This document shows positions 52,393 through 62,163 of a stretch of DNA of 64,000 nt, piece by piece. The first letter of the stretch is position 1, and every line of letters starts with the position of its first letter. The stretch lies in NCBI RefSeq assembly GCF_000966265.1, contig NZ_LANF01000004.1:86648-150647 (forward strand), in the 5' to 3' direction. The DNA is from Palaeococcus ferrophilus DSM 13482. Lineage in GTDB: Archaea > Methanobacteriota_B > Thermococci > Thermococcales > Thermococcaceae. The translations under genes and the position numbers were made by a program. The notes under the pieces were generated by a model that saw only the letters and a list, made by a program, of their open reading frames with translations, made no database searches and was not told the DNA's origin.

Positions 52393-53100
52393 TTAATATC
52401 CCTCGTAGAGACGGTAGGCCAGAAAACGCGGGAGACCCGCTTCCATAATCTTTTTTGCCGCTTCTTCAACTTCGTATTCTACCCTGTGAAATTCCACGTT
52501 GTCGGGTAGCTCCTTTTTGGTATCAATGATCGCGTAGGCCGCCCTCCAGTCCCCGTCCCTCGGCTGACCGACGCCGCCGGGGTTGATTATCCTCCTTTCT
52601 CCGATTACCTTGAGCATGGGCACGTGGGTGTGGCCGACGAGCAGGTCGTCCTGACGGATGTAGCTGAGGACGGATTGAAACTCACTATCCGGCAACCAAG
52701 GGAAGAGGTACTCATCGAGGGGAGCCCTCGGAGAGCCGTGGATGAGGATGTAGCTCCTCTCCGTGTCGTCAGTGAAGAGTCCCCTAACGGGAAGCCTCCT
52801 CAGGAACTCGAGGTTCTCAATCGTCATGACCCTCTGGTGCCACCTGACAGCTTCCCTTGCGTATGGATTGAAGCCCCAGTCGAGACCAAAAGCGATGGCG
52901 TTGTCGTGGTTGCCGCGGACGCATAGGAATGTCCTCTCTTCCATCCGCTCCCTTACGAACTCCACGACCTCGTTTGGGGAAGCACCGTAGCCGACCAAAT
53001 CTCCCATGCAGAGTACCACATCGGCCTTCTTAACCTTCTCCCACACGGCTTCGAGGGCCTCCAGGTTGGAGTGGACGTCGCTTATCAGCGCTATCCTCAT
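52393..53100 (-). CDS. Metallophosphoesterase (YfcE/MJ0936-like)
   Basis: 235 residues with all calcineurin-like motifs: ALISDVHSN, CMGDLVGYG, VRGNHDNAI, ILIHGSPR and VGHTHVPM, ending with NPGGVGQPRDGDWRAAYAII. These bind two metals and cleave phosphoesters. It is last in a run of small reverse-strand genes. Confidence 0.92.
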   Translation of the reverse strand: MRIALISDVHSNLEALEAVWEKVKKADVVLCMGDLVGYGASPNEVVEFVRERMEERTFLCVRGNHDNAIAFGLDWGFNPYAREAVRWHQRVMTIENLEFLRRLPVRGLFTDDTERSYILIHGSPRAPLDEYLFPWLPDSEFQSVLSYIRQDDLLVGHTHVPMLKVIGERRIINPGGVGQPRDGDWRAAYAIIDTKKELPDNVEFHRVEYEVEEAAKKIMEAGLPRFLAYRLYEGY

Positions 53101-53106
53101 CCCCTA

Positions 53107-53463
53107 TCATCCCGGGTAGGAGTCGAGGAGCAGGCCGAGCTCGTTGTAAATTTTAATCTCCTCAAAATCGGCGCGAAGGACCTCAATTATGTCCTTTAGA
53201 ATCCTCCGCTGGACGTTTATCGCTATGCCCTGGCAGAAGTGACACTCGGGGGTTGAGCGGGCCAGCAGGAGGAAGACCTCCACCCTCTTGTTCTTTACGG
53301 TCAGACCATAAACTAGGCCCTCCTCCACTATGTTGAGGTCGGTTTCGGGGTCCTTAACGGCCTTGAGCTTTTCAACGACCGCCTTGACCTCCTCGGGAAG
53401 GTCTTCCCGGGGTCTCCTCTTTGGCTTCGCCTTCAGAAAGCTGAGAAAGCCCGTGTCAATCAC
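53107..53463 (-). CDS. DUF59 (MIP18-type) iron-sulfur assembly-like protein
   Basis: 118 residues. The DUF59 pattern is KAVKDPETDLNIVEEGLVYG, and Cys residues occur in STPECHFCQGIAINVQRRIL. Family members help insert Fe-S clusters. It overlaps the second DUF59-like gene by four bases, giving a tandem pair. Confidence 0.82.
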   Translation of the reverse strand: MIDTGFLSFLKAKPKRRPREDLPEEVKAVVEKLKAVKDPETDLNIVEEGLVYGLTVKNKRVEVFLLLARSTPECHFCQGIAINVQRRILKDIIEVLRADFEEIKIYNELGLLLDSYPG

Positions 53464-53780
53464 CTCTTCTCGAACTTGCCGACGATGTTGTTGCCTAGGT
53501 CGTAAACGTAAACGTTGTCGAACTTCACGAGGGCAAAGCGCTCCATTATGTTGCCGATTATCCTCGAGTAGGAGATGGCGTTCTCGCCTATTATGTTGTA
53601 TTCAGCGTGGCTCTCGAAGCGGAGCCATATTTTGAGGGTATCCTCCTTCACCTCGAGGCCCGCTATCACACCCGAATCCAAAACGTCACCGCCGGTGACG
53701 GGGTCTTTAATCTCCCTCAGCTCCTCGAGGACTTCTCTGTACTCCTCCGGATACTCCCTTCCGGGCATGTAAACCTTCAT
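53460..53780 (-). CDS. DUF59-like protein, partner of the preceding family member
   Basis: 106 residues. REIKDPVTGGDVLDSGVIAG and GLEVKEDTLKIWLRFESHAE parallel the neighbouring DUF59 protein. The Cys-x-x-Cys region is absent here; the matching region reads YNIIGENAISYSRIIGNIME. The pair may form a heterodimer in which only one subunit carries cysteines. Confidence 0.75.
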   Translation of the reverse strand: MKVYMPGREYPEEYREVLEELREIKDPVTGGDVLDSGVIAGLEVKEDTLKIWLRFESHAEYNIIGENAISYSRIIGNIMERFALVKFDNVYVYDLGNNIVGKFEKR

Positions 53781-53846
53781 TTTCTCACCATCCTTGACTC
53801 TTCATGGGGAGTTAAAAGGGTTGCTGGACAGAAATGGGAAAAGAGA

Positions 53847-56342
53847 TCAGCCGGTGAAGTAGTCGAGCTCCTTTCTCTTCTTCGGCTCGCTCTTCCTGGC
53901 CTCCTCGAAGCGGCGGTAGTACTCGAGCATGTACTCGCTTATGCTCGGCCTCACCCTCTTCAGAGCCTCCTCGAAGTCCCTCCTCGTCACCACGAGGTCT
54001 TCGAAGGTCTCCTCCTCGTTTATGCCCCTTTCTGCCACCATCCTGCGCAGGGCCGTTAGCGCCGCTTCCCTGACGAGGGAAGCTATGTCGGCACCGGAGT
54101 AACCCTTGGTCCTCTTCGCGAGCTCCTCGAGCCTCACATCGCCCGCGAGCGGCACGTTTCTCGTGTGGACTTTGAGTATCTCGAGCCTGGCCTTCTCATC
54201 CGGAGCCGGAACGAGGATCAAACGGTCGAACCTTCCAGGCCTCAGCAAAGCGGGATCAAGTATGTCCGGCCTGTTCGTGGCCGCTATGACGACAACACCA
54301 CTGTTCTCCTCTATGCCGTCCATCTCCGTGAGGAGCTGGTTGATCAGCCTGTCCGTGACACGCTCCCCCTCAACGGCCCCCCTCGAGGGCGCTATTGAGT
54401 CTATCTCGTCTATGAAGACAACCGTTGGAGCCGCCTGCCTGGCTTTTCTGAATATGTCCCTTATGCGCTTCTCGCTCTCCCCGACCCACTTGCTAAGCAC
54501 CTCCGGCCCGCGTATGCCTATGAAGTTCGCCTCACTCTCGTTGGCAACCGCTTTAGCGAGGAGTGTTTTTCCCGTTCCAGGCGGCCCGTAGAGGAGTATC
54601 CCCTTCGGCGGGCTGATTCCGAGGCGCTGGAACGCCTTGGGGTACTTGAGGGGCCACTCGACCGCTTCCCTTAGCGCCTGCTTGACGCCCTCCAATCCTC
54701 CAATGTCCTCCCAGCGGACGTTGGGAACCTCTATCATGACTTCCCTCAGGGCGCTTGGTTCAACCATCTTGAGGGCCTCGTAGAAGTCTCCCCTCGTCAC
54801 CTTAAGCTCCTGGAGAACCTCCGGTGGAACCTTCTCCTCCTCGGGGTTTATCTTGCGCTCCGTTATGAGCCGTCTGAGGACGACCATAGCTGCTTCCCTT
54901 GCGAGGGCCGCCAAGTCAGCCCCCACGAAACCGTGGGTCTTCTCGGCCAGCTCCTCAAGGAGGGCATCAATCAGCTTCGCCTTGACCTCCCCGTAGAGTT
55001 CGGCGTCGAGCTTGAGGGCTTCCTTCACTTCCTCCTCGCTCTTGGCGTTCTTAACGCGCTCTATGACCTTCTCAACGCTCTCCGGGCTAAAGCGCTCGTC
55101 CTTCCTGAGCTTCTCAAGGATCTTCAGGACTTCCGTTTTGTCGTAATCTGGTTCGAGGGGCATTCCCCTCGTGTGTATCTGGAGTATCTCCTTCCTCCCC
55201 TGCTTGTCGGGAACGCCAACCTCGATCTCCCTGTCAAACCTTCCGGGTCTCCTTAGGGCGGGATCGAGTGCATCCGGCCTGTTGGTGGCTGCTATGACGA
55301 TGACCTTTCCGCGTCCCTTGAGGCCGTCCATGAGGGTGAGTAACTGGCTGACAACCCTCTTCTCGACCTCTCCGACCACTTCCTCTCTCTTGGGGGCGAT
55401 TGCGTCAATCTCGTCAATGAAGATTATGCTCGGCGCGTTCTCCTGTGCCTCTTTGAATATCTCCCTCAAACGCTCCTCACTCTCGCCGTAGAATTTGCTC
55501 ATTATCTCCGGCCCGTTGATGGCTATGAAGTGGGCGTTCGCCTCGTTGGCCACAGCCTTGGCCAATAGGGTCTTACCTGTTCCGGGCGGCCCGTAGAGGA
55601 GGACACCCTTGGGCGGCTCGATTCCCAAACGCTCGAAGAGCTCCGGGTGCTTGAGCGGGAGCTCCACCATCTCCCTTATCTTCTGGATCGCATCCTTGAG
55701 GCCCCCTATGTCCTCGTAGGTGACCTCAGGAACGGCCTCCTCCTTCATCTCCACCGCCTGCGGAAGAACCTCGACCTCCGTGTTGTGGGTTATCTGGACG
55801 ATGCCCTTTGGCGCGGTGCTCACCACCACGAACTTGAGCTCCCCGAAGCCGAGGGGCATGGCCTGGAAGAAGCTCCTGAATATCTCGTCGAAGGGCCCGC
55901 CCATGAACTCGTCCTCTATCCTTCCGCTCGCTATGAGGAGGTCGCCCTTGACCACGGGCCTCCCGAGCAGGTTGTTCTTGAGTATCTCCCCTGGAATCTG
56001 AATCAGGACGCCCTTCTGCGCCGGGGCGAGCGTTACCTTCCTCGCTTCCTGCACCTCGGCCCTGCGAACGGTTATGAAGTCGCCAATGCTTACCCCCGCG
56101 TTCCTCCTTATGTAGCCGTCCATCCTCGCAATGTCCAGGCCCCTGTCGTCCGGGTGGGGGTTGGCCACTATCGCAGCGGTGGAGCGCTCACCCACGAGTT
56201 CCACTATATCGCCCGGCTCAACGCCAAGCTGCCTCTGATACTTCCTGTCAAAGCGAACTATGCCCCTACCAACGTCCCTCTTGAGGGCCTCCGCGACACG
56301 GAGTTTTATCTCTTCTTTAGTATCCTCCCTACCGAATATCAT
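53847..56342 (-). CDS. CDC48/VCP-family AAA ATPase
   Basis: 831 residues from [11 protein letters not shown] (GGTGATGGCG upstream). The N-domain double-psi barrel is seen in [21 protein letters not shown]1 has [20 protein letters not shown] and [15 protein letters not shown]2 has [20 protein letters not shown] and [14 protein letters not shown]. Between the D1 arginine-finger region and [13 protein letters not shown] there is a charged helical insertion of about 55 residues. It unfolds proteins for the proteasome. Confidence 0.95.
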   Translation of the reverse strand: MIFGREDTKEEIKLRVAEALKRDVGRGIVRFDRKYQRQLGVEPGDIVELVGERSTAAIVANPHPDDRGLDIARMDGYIRRNAGVSIGDFITVRRAEVQEARKVTLAPAQKGVLIQIPGEILKNNLLGRPVVKGDLLIASGRIEDEFMGGPFDEIFRSFFQAMPLGFGELKFVVVSTAPKGIVQITHNTEVEVLPQAVEMKEEAVPEVTYEDIGGLKDAIQKIREMVELPLKHPELFERLGIEPPKGVLLYGPPGTGKTLLAKAVANEANAHFIAINGPEIMSKFYGESEERLREIFKEAQENAPSIIFIDEIDAIAPKREEVVGEVEKRVVSQLLTLMDGLKGRGKVIVIAATNRPDALDPALRRPGRFDREIEVGVPDKQGRKEILQIHTRGMPLEPDYDKTEVLKILEKLRKDERFSPESVEKVIERVKNAKSEEEVKEALKLDAELYGEVKAKLIDALLEELAEKTHGFVGADLAALAREAAMVVLRRLITERKINPEEEKVPPEVLQELKVTRGDFYEALKMVEPSALREVMIEVPNVRWEDIGGLEGVKQALREAVEWPLKYPKAFQRLGISPPKGILLYGPPGTGKTLLAKAVANESEANFIGIRGPEVLSKWVGESEKRIRDIFRKARQAAPTVVFIDEIDSIAPSRGAVEGERVTDRLINQLLTEMDGIEENSGVVVIAATNRPDILDPALLRPGRFDRLILVPAPDEKARLEILKVHTRNVPLAGDVRLEELAKRTKGYSGADIASLVREAALTALRRMVAERGINEEETFEDLVVTRRDFEEALKRVRPSISEYMLEYYRRFEEARKSEPKKRKELDYFTG

Positions 56343-57108
56343 CGCCATCACCTTTCCTCTTCTTCCTGTGGATTTCAATCGCCTCAGCCAGGCTTAGATG
56401 ACCTTTAGCAACTTCCCTCGCGAGGTCGGAGGATATGGTTATTCTACCCCCGCTCTTGATTCTGCTCTGATGCTTTATATGTTCTATCTCCCTTTTGGTG
56501 GGCTCCCTCACGTTGAGGAGGTTCCCTATGGTGGTCTCCTTCCCCTCCCTGAGCCCTATGTTGATAGCGGCCACTATGTCCTGCACCTGCGAGGCCTCGA
56601 CGCCACCGACCTTTGGGGTTGTCCCGCGTTCGTTCACGAGCAAAACGGGGTAATCGCTCCCCAGGACCTTCTCAAGGGCCCGGAGCATCAGTACCCTGTG
56701 TCTCTTCGCGCCGTGGCCGATTTTAATCTTGGCCCCGGGATACTTCTCAAGGAGCTCAAAAATGGGCTCAACGTCCTGCGGGCTCTTGAGGTGGCGAACC
56801 TCCAGGACGCGGTTGTCGGCAACCACGCTCACCCCCGGCCTCTCCCCGGGGTCTATGGCAATGTAGATGTTCTTGAACCGGCCCCTACCCTCCAGCCTCG
56901 CAAGGAGCTCGTCTATGAAGTCCTCGTCCCTCACTATCACCTTTACCGGAAAGTCAACCCTATCGTGGGGCCCCGTTAGAACGACCTCCACCTCCGGAGG
57001 AACCCTCTCCCCGGGGGAGAGGCTGTGGAAGGCTATCCCATACTCCTTGAGCACCCTCGTGGCGAGGTAGTACACCCTCGCGTCGGCCGTTATCACCGCC
57101 ACCCTCAT
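56329..57108 (-). CDS. RNase H/RuvC-like fold protein of unknown function
   Basis: 259 residues. [20 protein letters not shown] looks like the first strand of an RNase H/RuvC fold with its Asp, and later [26 protein letters not shown] gives further acidic residues. The N-terminal 80 residues form a separate alpha/beta domain and the C-terminus is basic (EIHRKKRKG). It overlaps the CDC48 start by 14 bases and is probably cotranscribed. A nuclease role is only a suggestion. Confidence 0.6.
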   Translation of the reverse strand: MRVAVITADARVYYLATRVLKEYGIAFHSLSPGERVPPEVEVVLTGPHDRVDFPVKVIVRDEDFIDELLARLEGRGRFKNIYIAIDPGERPGVSVVADNRVLEVRHLKSPQDVEPIFELLEKYPGAKIKIGHGAKRHRVLMLRALEKVLGSDYPVLLVNERGTTPKVGGVEASQVQDIVAAINIGLREGKETTIGNLLNVREPTKREIEHIKHQSRIKSGGRITISSDLAREVAKGHLSLAEAIEIHRKKRKGDGDDIR

Positions 57109-57146
57109 GGGTGTTCTTTCTACATAAAAGGGTTAAAAGGTTTGGC

Positions 57147-58661
57147 CTACTTCCACGGCACACTCGTTTTTATCTTCCAGAGACCGAGGAGCTTTCTGCT
57201 CCCCCATGTGGCCTGAACCTCAAAGGCCGCTATCATGTCAGGGTATATGTCTATAACGTTGAAGGAGTTTCCAAAGGGGTTCCTGTGGAGTTCCCAGCTT
57301 ATTGCTCCCGAGTTCACTATGGGTGTGTTCTCCACCTTTATTCCGACGGCGTTGCCTCCGTGTCCCGTTAGCACGAGGTCCGCTTCTCTATCGGTCAGTA
57401 TTTTGAGGACGTTGCCTCCATCCTCGAGGAACCCCACCTCCCTGCTGCGCGGGATCGGTATGACGTTGTGGTGCATGACCACCACGGTGAACCTGTCCTC
57501 GTACTCCTCTAGCGTCTTTGCGAGAATCCTCTGCCCTATCCTCCCGACGACGCCTATGGGAATCTCGTACTGGGCCGTCATGAGCGGAATGAAAACGAAG
57601 TTCCCCTTCTCGATTATCGCCGGCTCGCCGAAGTACTCCTGGAAGAGATCGTAACCGAGGTACGTTATGTCGCTGTGGCCGGGAACGACGAGTTTCTCCG
57701 CCTTCACCTTTTCGTAGTACTCCATGGCCCTCTCGTAGTAGCGCTCTATTCCCGCGTCAACGATGTCGCCGCAGTGGATGACCAGGTCCGGTTTGTACTT
57801 CTCGTTTATCGCCCTTATCGCGTTCTCAAGCACGCGTCCACGGAAGTAAACCCTGTCCGAGATTTTGCTCTCGCTCACCTGCACTATCCTGAAGAGCCTC
57901 TCACCCTTTGGAAGGAATATCTTCTGCCTCGGGAGTTTAAAGCTCCTGTCAACGGTGTCGCCCGTAACTCGCTTTATCCTGACGTCTATCTTCCCGTCGT
58001 CGTGGATCGTTATTATGTTGTAGCTGTTCACATCACCCTTCCTCGTCTTTCTGCACGAGGTGCAGCCCGCGTTGTCAACGACGAGTCCCTCCACGCGGTA
58101 GACGTTGGGTACGTGCTTGTGGCCGCAGCTGTAGAGGTTAACGTCGTGGCTCAGGAGAAGTTCGAGCACGTCACCGGCGTTGAATAGGACGTTACGCTCT
58201 CTTCCAGTATCGGGCAGGGGGACGAGGTGGTGGTGGGCGGCTATGATCTTGAAGCGCTTGTGGGAGTACTCCTCCAGTCTTTCCTTGAGCCACCTGAACT
58301 TGTAGCCCCCAACGCGGCCGTCACTGAGGTCGGGTATGGTTGAGTCGAGCCATATGACAACCAGGTCCCCCTTTTCGTACACCCCCGTCGTCGGGCCTAT
58401 GTAGTGCTCGAAGAGTTCATAGCCAACGTTCCTCGCGTCGTGGTTGCCGGGGACCACTATGAGCGGTTTCTTTATCTTTTTTAGGGCGTAGGCTGCGTGC
58501 TCGTACTCCTCGCGAAGGCCGCTGTTGGTGACGTCCCCAGTGTGTATAACGAGGTCGAAGGGGCCGTTGTTGATTTCGTTGACTATCAGGTCGTAGGGGT
58601 AGGCCTTGTAGGCCACGTCGGGGGTTATGTGGGTGTCGCTTATGTGGGCTATCCGTATCAT
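57147..58661 (-). CDS. Double metallophosphoesterase-domain protein, second domain degenerate
   Basis: 504 residues from MIRIAHISDTHITPD. The first half has intact motifs: ISDTH, IHTGDVTNSG, VPGNHDARN, AAHHHLVPL and CGHKHVP. The second half repeats the layout from about residue 255 but with changes: VSESKIS for the first motif, IHCGDIVDAG, VPGHSDITY for GNHD, MHHNVIP, and TGHGG at the last. It is likely an internal duplication where only the first site is fully catalytic. The substrate is unknown. Confidence 0.85.
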   Translation of the reverse strand: MIRIAHISDTHITPDVAYKAYPYDLIVNEINNGPFDLVIHTGDVTNSGLREEYEHAAYALKKIKKPLIVVPGNHDARNVGYELFEHYIGPTTGVYEKGDLVVIWLDSTIPDLSDGRVGGYKFRWLKERLEEYSHKRFKIIAAHHHLVPLPDTGRERNVLFNAGDVLELLLSHDVNLYSCGHKHVPNVYRVEGLVVDNAGCTSCRKTRKGDVNSYNIITIHDDGKIDVRIKRVTGDTVDRSFKLPRQKIFLPKGERLFRIVQVSESKISDRVYFRGRVLENAIRAINEKYKPDLVIHCGDIVDAGIERYYERAMEYYEKVKAEKLVVPGHSDITYLGYDLFQEYFGEPAIIEKGNFVFIPLMTAQYEIPIGVVGRIGQRILAKTLEEYEDRFTVVVMHHNVIPIPRSREVGFLEDGGNVLKILTDREADLVLTGHGGNAVGIKVENTPIVNSGAISWELHRNPFGNSFNVIDIYPDMIAAFEVQATWGSRKLLGLWKIKTSVPWK

Positions 58662-58662
58662 A

Positions 58663-59070
58663 TCACTCCCTCGCGATGGCGGTCTCGAGCTTTCTCCTCG
58701 TAGCATCGAGCAGGTCGCTCAGCGAGAATACACCAACAATCTTTCCCCCGTCCTCCACCAGTATGTGCTTTATCCTGTGCTCGGCCATCTTCTTGAGAAC
58801 GTCCTTCAGGGGGTCGTTGACGTTGACGGTTACGAGCTCCTTTGTCATAATCTCCCTCACCGGCGTCTCATAGGGAAGGCCCGGGACGATAACACGCCTT
58901 ATCACGTCGCTCTTCGTAAAGAATCCAACAACCCTGTCCTCCTCAAAAACCACGAGTGAGCCTATGTCGAATTCCACCATTATTTTGCTCGCGTCCTGCA
59001 CGGAGTCCTCCGGAGAAACACCGATCAGCTTCTTCACCATGTACACTTTTATGGGGGCACCCTCATCCAT
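58663..59070 (-). CDS. CBS-domain pair protein
   Basis: 135 residues made of two CBS motifs: KKLIGVSPEDSVQDASKIMV to VGFFTKSDVIRRVI, then EIMTKELVTVNVNDPLKDVL to GVFSLSDLLDATRR. Such pairs bind adenine nucleotides or SAM. The stop lies two bases before the phosphoesterase start, so the two are probably cotranscribed. Confidence 0.9.
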   Translation of the reverse strand: MDEGAPIKVYMVKKLIGVSPEDSVQDASKIMVEFDIGSLVVFEEDRVVGFFTKSDVIRRVIVPGLPYETPVREIMTKELVTVNVNDPLKDVLKKMAEHRIKHILVEDGGKIVGVFSLSDLLDATRRKLETAIARE

Positions 59071-59217
59071 ACCATCACCCCGTATATTTTACGCGCTCGG
59101 AATTATTAACGGTTCCGTTGGGCCCCTGCGGGGGTTTTCCGTAGAAAAACTTATATCCTCCATGAACTCAAATAGAAGAGAGCAATAAGCGGGCTGAAGT
59201 TCGGGGGAATGCCTCTT

Positions 59218-59985
59218 ATGGTTGTGGTCATAGTAACGGGGAGAGGGGGTGCGGGGAAGACTACCACCACCGCCAACATCGGCACGTACTTTGCCGGGAA
59301 GGAGTTTAGGACTCTCCTCATGGACGGTGACCTCTACCTCCCCAACCTCGGTTTTCACTTCGCCCTTGAGAACGTTAAGTACACCCTCCATTCCGTTCTA
59401 AAAAATCCCGACCTCAACCCCGACTGGGCCGTCTATAAGCACCCGGAAACCGGCGTTTTTGTGATGCCCGGGAGCACGAACCTCCAGGACGTCCTCGGCA
59501 TTTCCACGGCCAGGCTGAGGGACATCGTGGAGGAAATGCGCTATAAATTTGGAATGGTCTTCGTTGATTCACCCACCGGGATTCCCTTTGATACCCTCCC
59601 GACCTTCGAGGTTGCCAACTACCAGATAATAGTCGTCGAAATAGAGCGTTCCCCCATATACTCCTTCGAGACGATGGTCGAGAACGAGGTTCTCAAGCTC
59701 AAGGCCCTCGGGGACGAGTACGGCCTCCAGGAGGGGGTTATCCTCAACAAAGTCCGCGAGTCAGAGGACGTCATAGACAAGATAGTCGAGACGATAGAGG
59801 AGGACGTTGGAATACCCGTTCTCGGCGTCATACCCTTCGATGAGAACGTTCCCGAGTCGGTCAACGTTGGTGTGCCTATTCTGAAGTACAAACCCCACTC
59901 CGATGCCGCCATCGCCTTCAAGGAGGCAGGCACCATAATAGAGGAATGGATATTCGGAGAGGTTAAAAAGGAGTTCCGCTTCTAA
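59218..59985 (+). CDS. MinD/ParA-type ATPase with variant Walker A
   Basis: 255 residues. The nucleotide motif is TGRGGAGKTTTTANIGTYFA: the signature Lys of the deviant Walker A (KGGxGKT) is Arg here. Other motifs are LMDGDLYLPNLG, FVDSPTGIP and GVILNKVRES. ATG 59218 is preferred over 59209 because GGGGGA lies at a workable distance. MinD-like proteins act in positioning or as metal-cluster carriers; which applies here is open. Confidence 0.85.
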   Translation: MVVVIVTGRGGAGKTTTTANIGTYFAGKEFRTLLMDGDLYLPNLGFHFALENVKYTLHSVLKNPDLNPDWAVYKHPETGVFVMPGSTNLQDVLGISTARLRDIVEEMRYKFGMVFVDSPTGIPFDTLPTFEVANYQIIVVEIERSPIYSFETMVENEVLKLKALGDEYGLQEGVILNKVRESEDVIDKIVETIEEDVGIPVLGVIPFDENVPESVNVGVPILKYKPHSDAAIAFKEAGTIIEEWIFGEVKKEFRF

Positions 59986-60003
59986 CTTTCCGGAGGGATA
60001 GGT

Positions 60004-61230
60004 ATGGACTTTGACGAGCTTGTTGAGAAAGTGGCCAGTGGAGAGATAAAGCTCCACCAGGTCGAGAAGTACACGAACGGCGACAAGAAGCTCGCCACTG
60101 AAATAAGGAGGAAGGCCCTTGAGAAGAAGTTCGGGATAAGCCTCGAGAACATCGGCCACTACTCGATAGACCCGAATAGGGTGATAGGCAAGAACATTGA
60201 GAACATGATAGGCGTCGTTCAGATACCGATGGGCGTCGCCGGGCCGCTGAAGATCAACGGAGAATACGCCAAGGGAGAGTTCTACATTCCCCTGGCGACA
60301 ACTGAGGGCGCGCTGGTCGCCTCTGTAAACCGCGGCTGTTCAGCTTTAACTGCCGCCGGTGGCGTTAAAACCACGCTCATAGACGACAAGATGACTAGGG
60401 CACCTCTCCTAAAGTGCCCCGACGCGAGGAGGGCGAGGGAGGTCGCGGAGTGGGTGAAGAACAACCTCGACTACCTCCAAGAGAAGGCCGTGAGCAAGGT
60501 CACCAGACACGGGAAGCTCCGTGATGTGAAGCCCTACATCGTCGGCAACAACCTCTACCTCCGTTTCGAGTTCGAGACCGGAGATGCGATGGGAATGAAC
60601 ATGGTCACCATCTCCAGTGAGGAGATAATGAAGGTCATTGAGGAGGAGTTCCCCGACGTGAGGTATTTAGCGCTCTCGGGCAACCTCTGCGTTGACAAGA
60701 AGCCCAACGCCATGAACTTCATCAACGGGAGAGGGAAGACCGTCATAGCCGAGGCGGTGATTCCGAAGGAAATCGTCGAAAAGAAGCTCAAGACGACGCC
60801 AGAACTCATAGCCGAGGTGAACTACCGCAAGAACCTCGTAGGTTCGGCGCAGGCAGGTTCCTACGGCTTCAACGCCCACTTTGGAAATATCGTTGGGGCT
60901 ATCTTCCTCGCCACCGGTCAAGACGAGGCGCAGATAACCGAGGGCTCTCACGGCATAACCCTCGCCGAGGTTACCCCTGAGGGAGACCTCCACATCAGCG
61001 TAACCATGCCGAGCCTTGAGATTGGCACGGTGGGCGGAGGTACGAGGGTTCCCACGCAGAGGGAAGCCCTTTCAATATTGGGCGTTGCCGGCGGGGGAGA
61101 ACCCGCGGGAAGCAACGCCAGGAAGTTCGCGGAGATAATCGCGGGCGCCGTTCTGGCCGGCGAGCTCTCACTCCTTGCGGCGATAGCTGCGAAGCACCTC
61201 GCCAAGGCCCACAAGGAGCTCGGACGTTAG
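60004..61230 (+). CDS. hmgA: 3-hydroxy-3-methylglutaryl-CoA reductase (class I)
   Basis: 408 residues. Signatures include ENMIGVVQIPMGVAGPLKIN, ATTEGALVASVNRG with the catalytic Glu, GDAMGMNMVTISSEE, GTVGGGTRVPTQREALSILG and the C-terminal KHLAKAHKEL with the catalytic His. It makes mevalonate for isoprenoid lipids. GGAGGGATAGGT precedes the ATG. It follows the MinD-like gene by 18 bases and overlaps the convergent gene by four bases. Confidence 0.97.
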   Translation: MDFDELVEKVASGEIKLHQVEKYTNGDKKLATEIRRKALEKKFGISLENIGHYSIDPNRVIGKNIENMIGVVQIPMGVAGPLKINGEYAKGEFYIPLATTEGALVASVNRGCSALTAAGGVKTTLIDDKMTRAPLLKCPDARRAREVAEWVKNNLDYLQEKAVSKVTRHGKLRDVKPYIVGNNLYLRFEFETGDAMGMNMVTISSEEIMKVIEEEFPDVRYLALSGNLCVDKKPNAMNFINGRGKTVIAEAVIPKEIVEKKLKTTPELIAEVNYRKNLVGSAQAGSYGFNAHFGNIVGAIFLATGQDEAQITEGSHGITLAEVTPEGDLHISVTMPSLEIGTVGGGTRVPTQREALSILGVAGGGEPAGSNARKFAEIIAGAVLAGELSLLAAIAAKHLAKAHKELGR

Positions 61231-61886
61231 GCCTCTTTACCATGTTTTGTCTTTATTCTCCAGACCTTGACGAATCTTATCGTGTTTCTTTCCCAGGGGT
61301 CGTGGGAGAGCACCTCAACGCCCCTGATGTAGAGGAGCGAGAAGGGGTAGTCCAGTATCAGGTAAATCAAAAGGGCAAGGGCCAGCAGAATGAGGGATTG
61401 AAGGAAGTAATTCTCAACGTTGAGGAGCGACGAGAGCAGGAAACTCCCAATGAAGCTCATGGCGAGGTTTATTCGGGAGCGATACCTGTACCTTCTACCG
61501 CTGATTTTCTTTTCTCCTATTACTCTAAGGAGGGCTTCGAGGGCTTCCTCACTCCTCACGTTGAAGAAGATGGTAAACTCGGGCTCAAGCGTTCCCTCCG
61601 GCCTAACCGGAACCTGAGAAGAGGCCAGGTAAAACATCCTGCTCATCCCATCGGTAAGCTCGATTATCTCAAGCGACTTTCCGGAGTAGAGCCTCCCGGT
61701 GTAGGAAGCGAGGGTATCGGAGTCCGGTTCAAGCAGCCTGACAAATTCAACTCCCGCTGTTTTGAAAATCGCCTCCAGCTTTGAGGCACACGTGGAGAGT
61801 ACATCGCACCTAATCTGGGCATACATCACGTACCTGTTCAGCTCCCACTGGTGGAGTATTTTGGGGAACCTCTCCTTCACCCTCAT
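61227..61886 (-). CDS. Membrane protein of unknown function
   Basis: 219 residues from MRVKERFPKILHQWELNR. A soluble N-terminal part of about 135 residues is followed by two hydrophobic helices (LAMSFIGSFLLSSLL and LQSLILLALALLIYLILDYP) and a basic tail. CGTTTTTAAAATTG (reverse strand, about 61903-61916) is a TATA-like box about 25 bases before ATG 61886, suggesting a leaderless mRNA. I do not recognise the family. Confidence 0.65.
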   Translation of the reverse strand: MRVKERFPKILHQWELNRYVMYAQIRCDVLSTCASKLEAIFKTAGVEFVRLLEPDSDTLASYTGRLYSGKSLEIIELTDGMSRMFYLASSQVPVRPEGTLEPEFTIFFNVRSEEALEALLRVIGEKKISGRRYRYRSRINLAMSFIGSFLLSSLLNVENYFLQSLILLALALLIYLILDYPFSLLYIRGVEVLSHDPWERNTIRFVKVWRIKTKHGKEA

Positions 61887-62163
61887 CGCCCATAATACTA
61901 CATTCAATTTTAAAAACGTTGCCTTTCTGAAAGGTTCCAATCCCAGGCTTTTCCACATTTTTCTGGAGACGATTGGTATTCCTATACCCCTTAAAGTAGC
62001 CTGCCCAAGTTTATGCTCCAGACTCCTAAGGGTGGAAAAATTTATAAACTATGACTATTCATCATTTCTTGAATACTGCTGTGGAAAAGTAATAGAATTA
62101 CTCGAGATATGTCGTCATGAAACCATACGTTGAGTGCAACTCGTACTGCACGAGGTGAATTTG

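Noticed and set aside
55647..56408. A 253-codon forward frame antisense to the CDC48 N-terminal region
   Set aside because: The sequence is a mirror of an unmistakable AAA ATPase.
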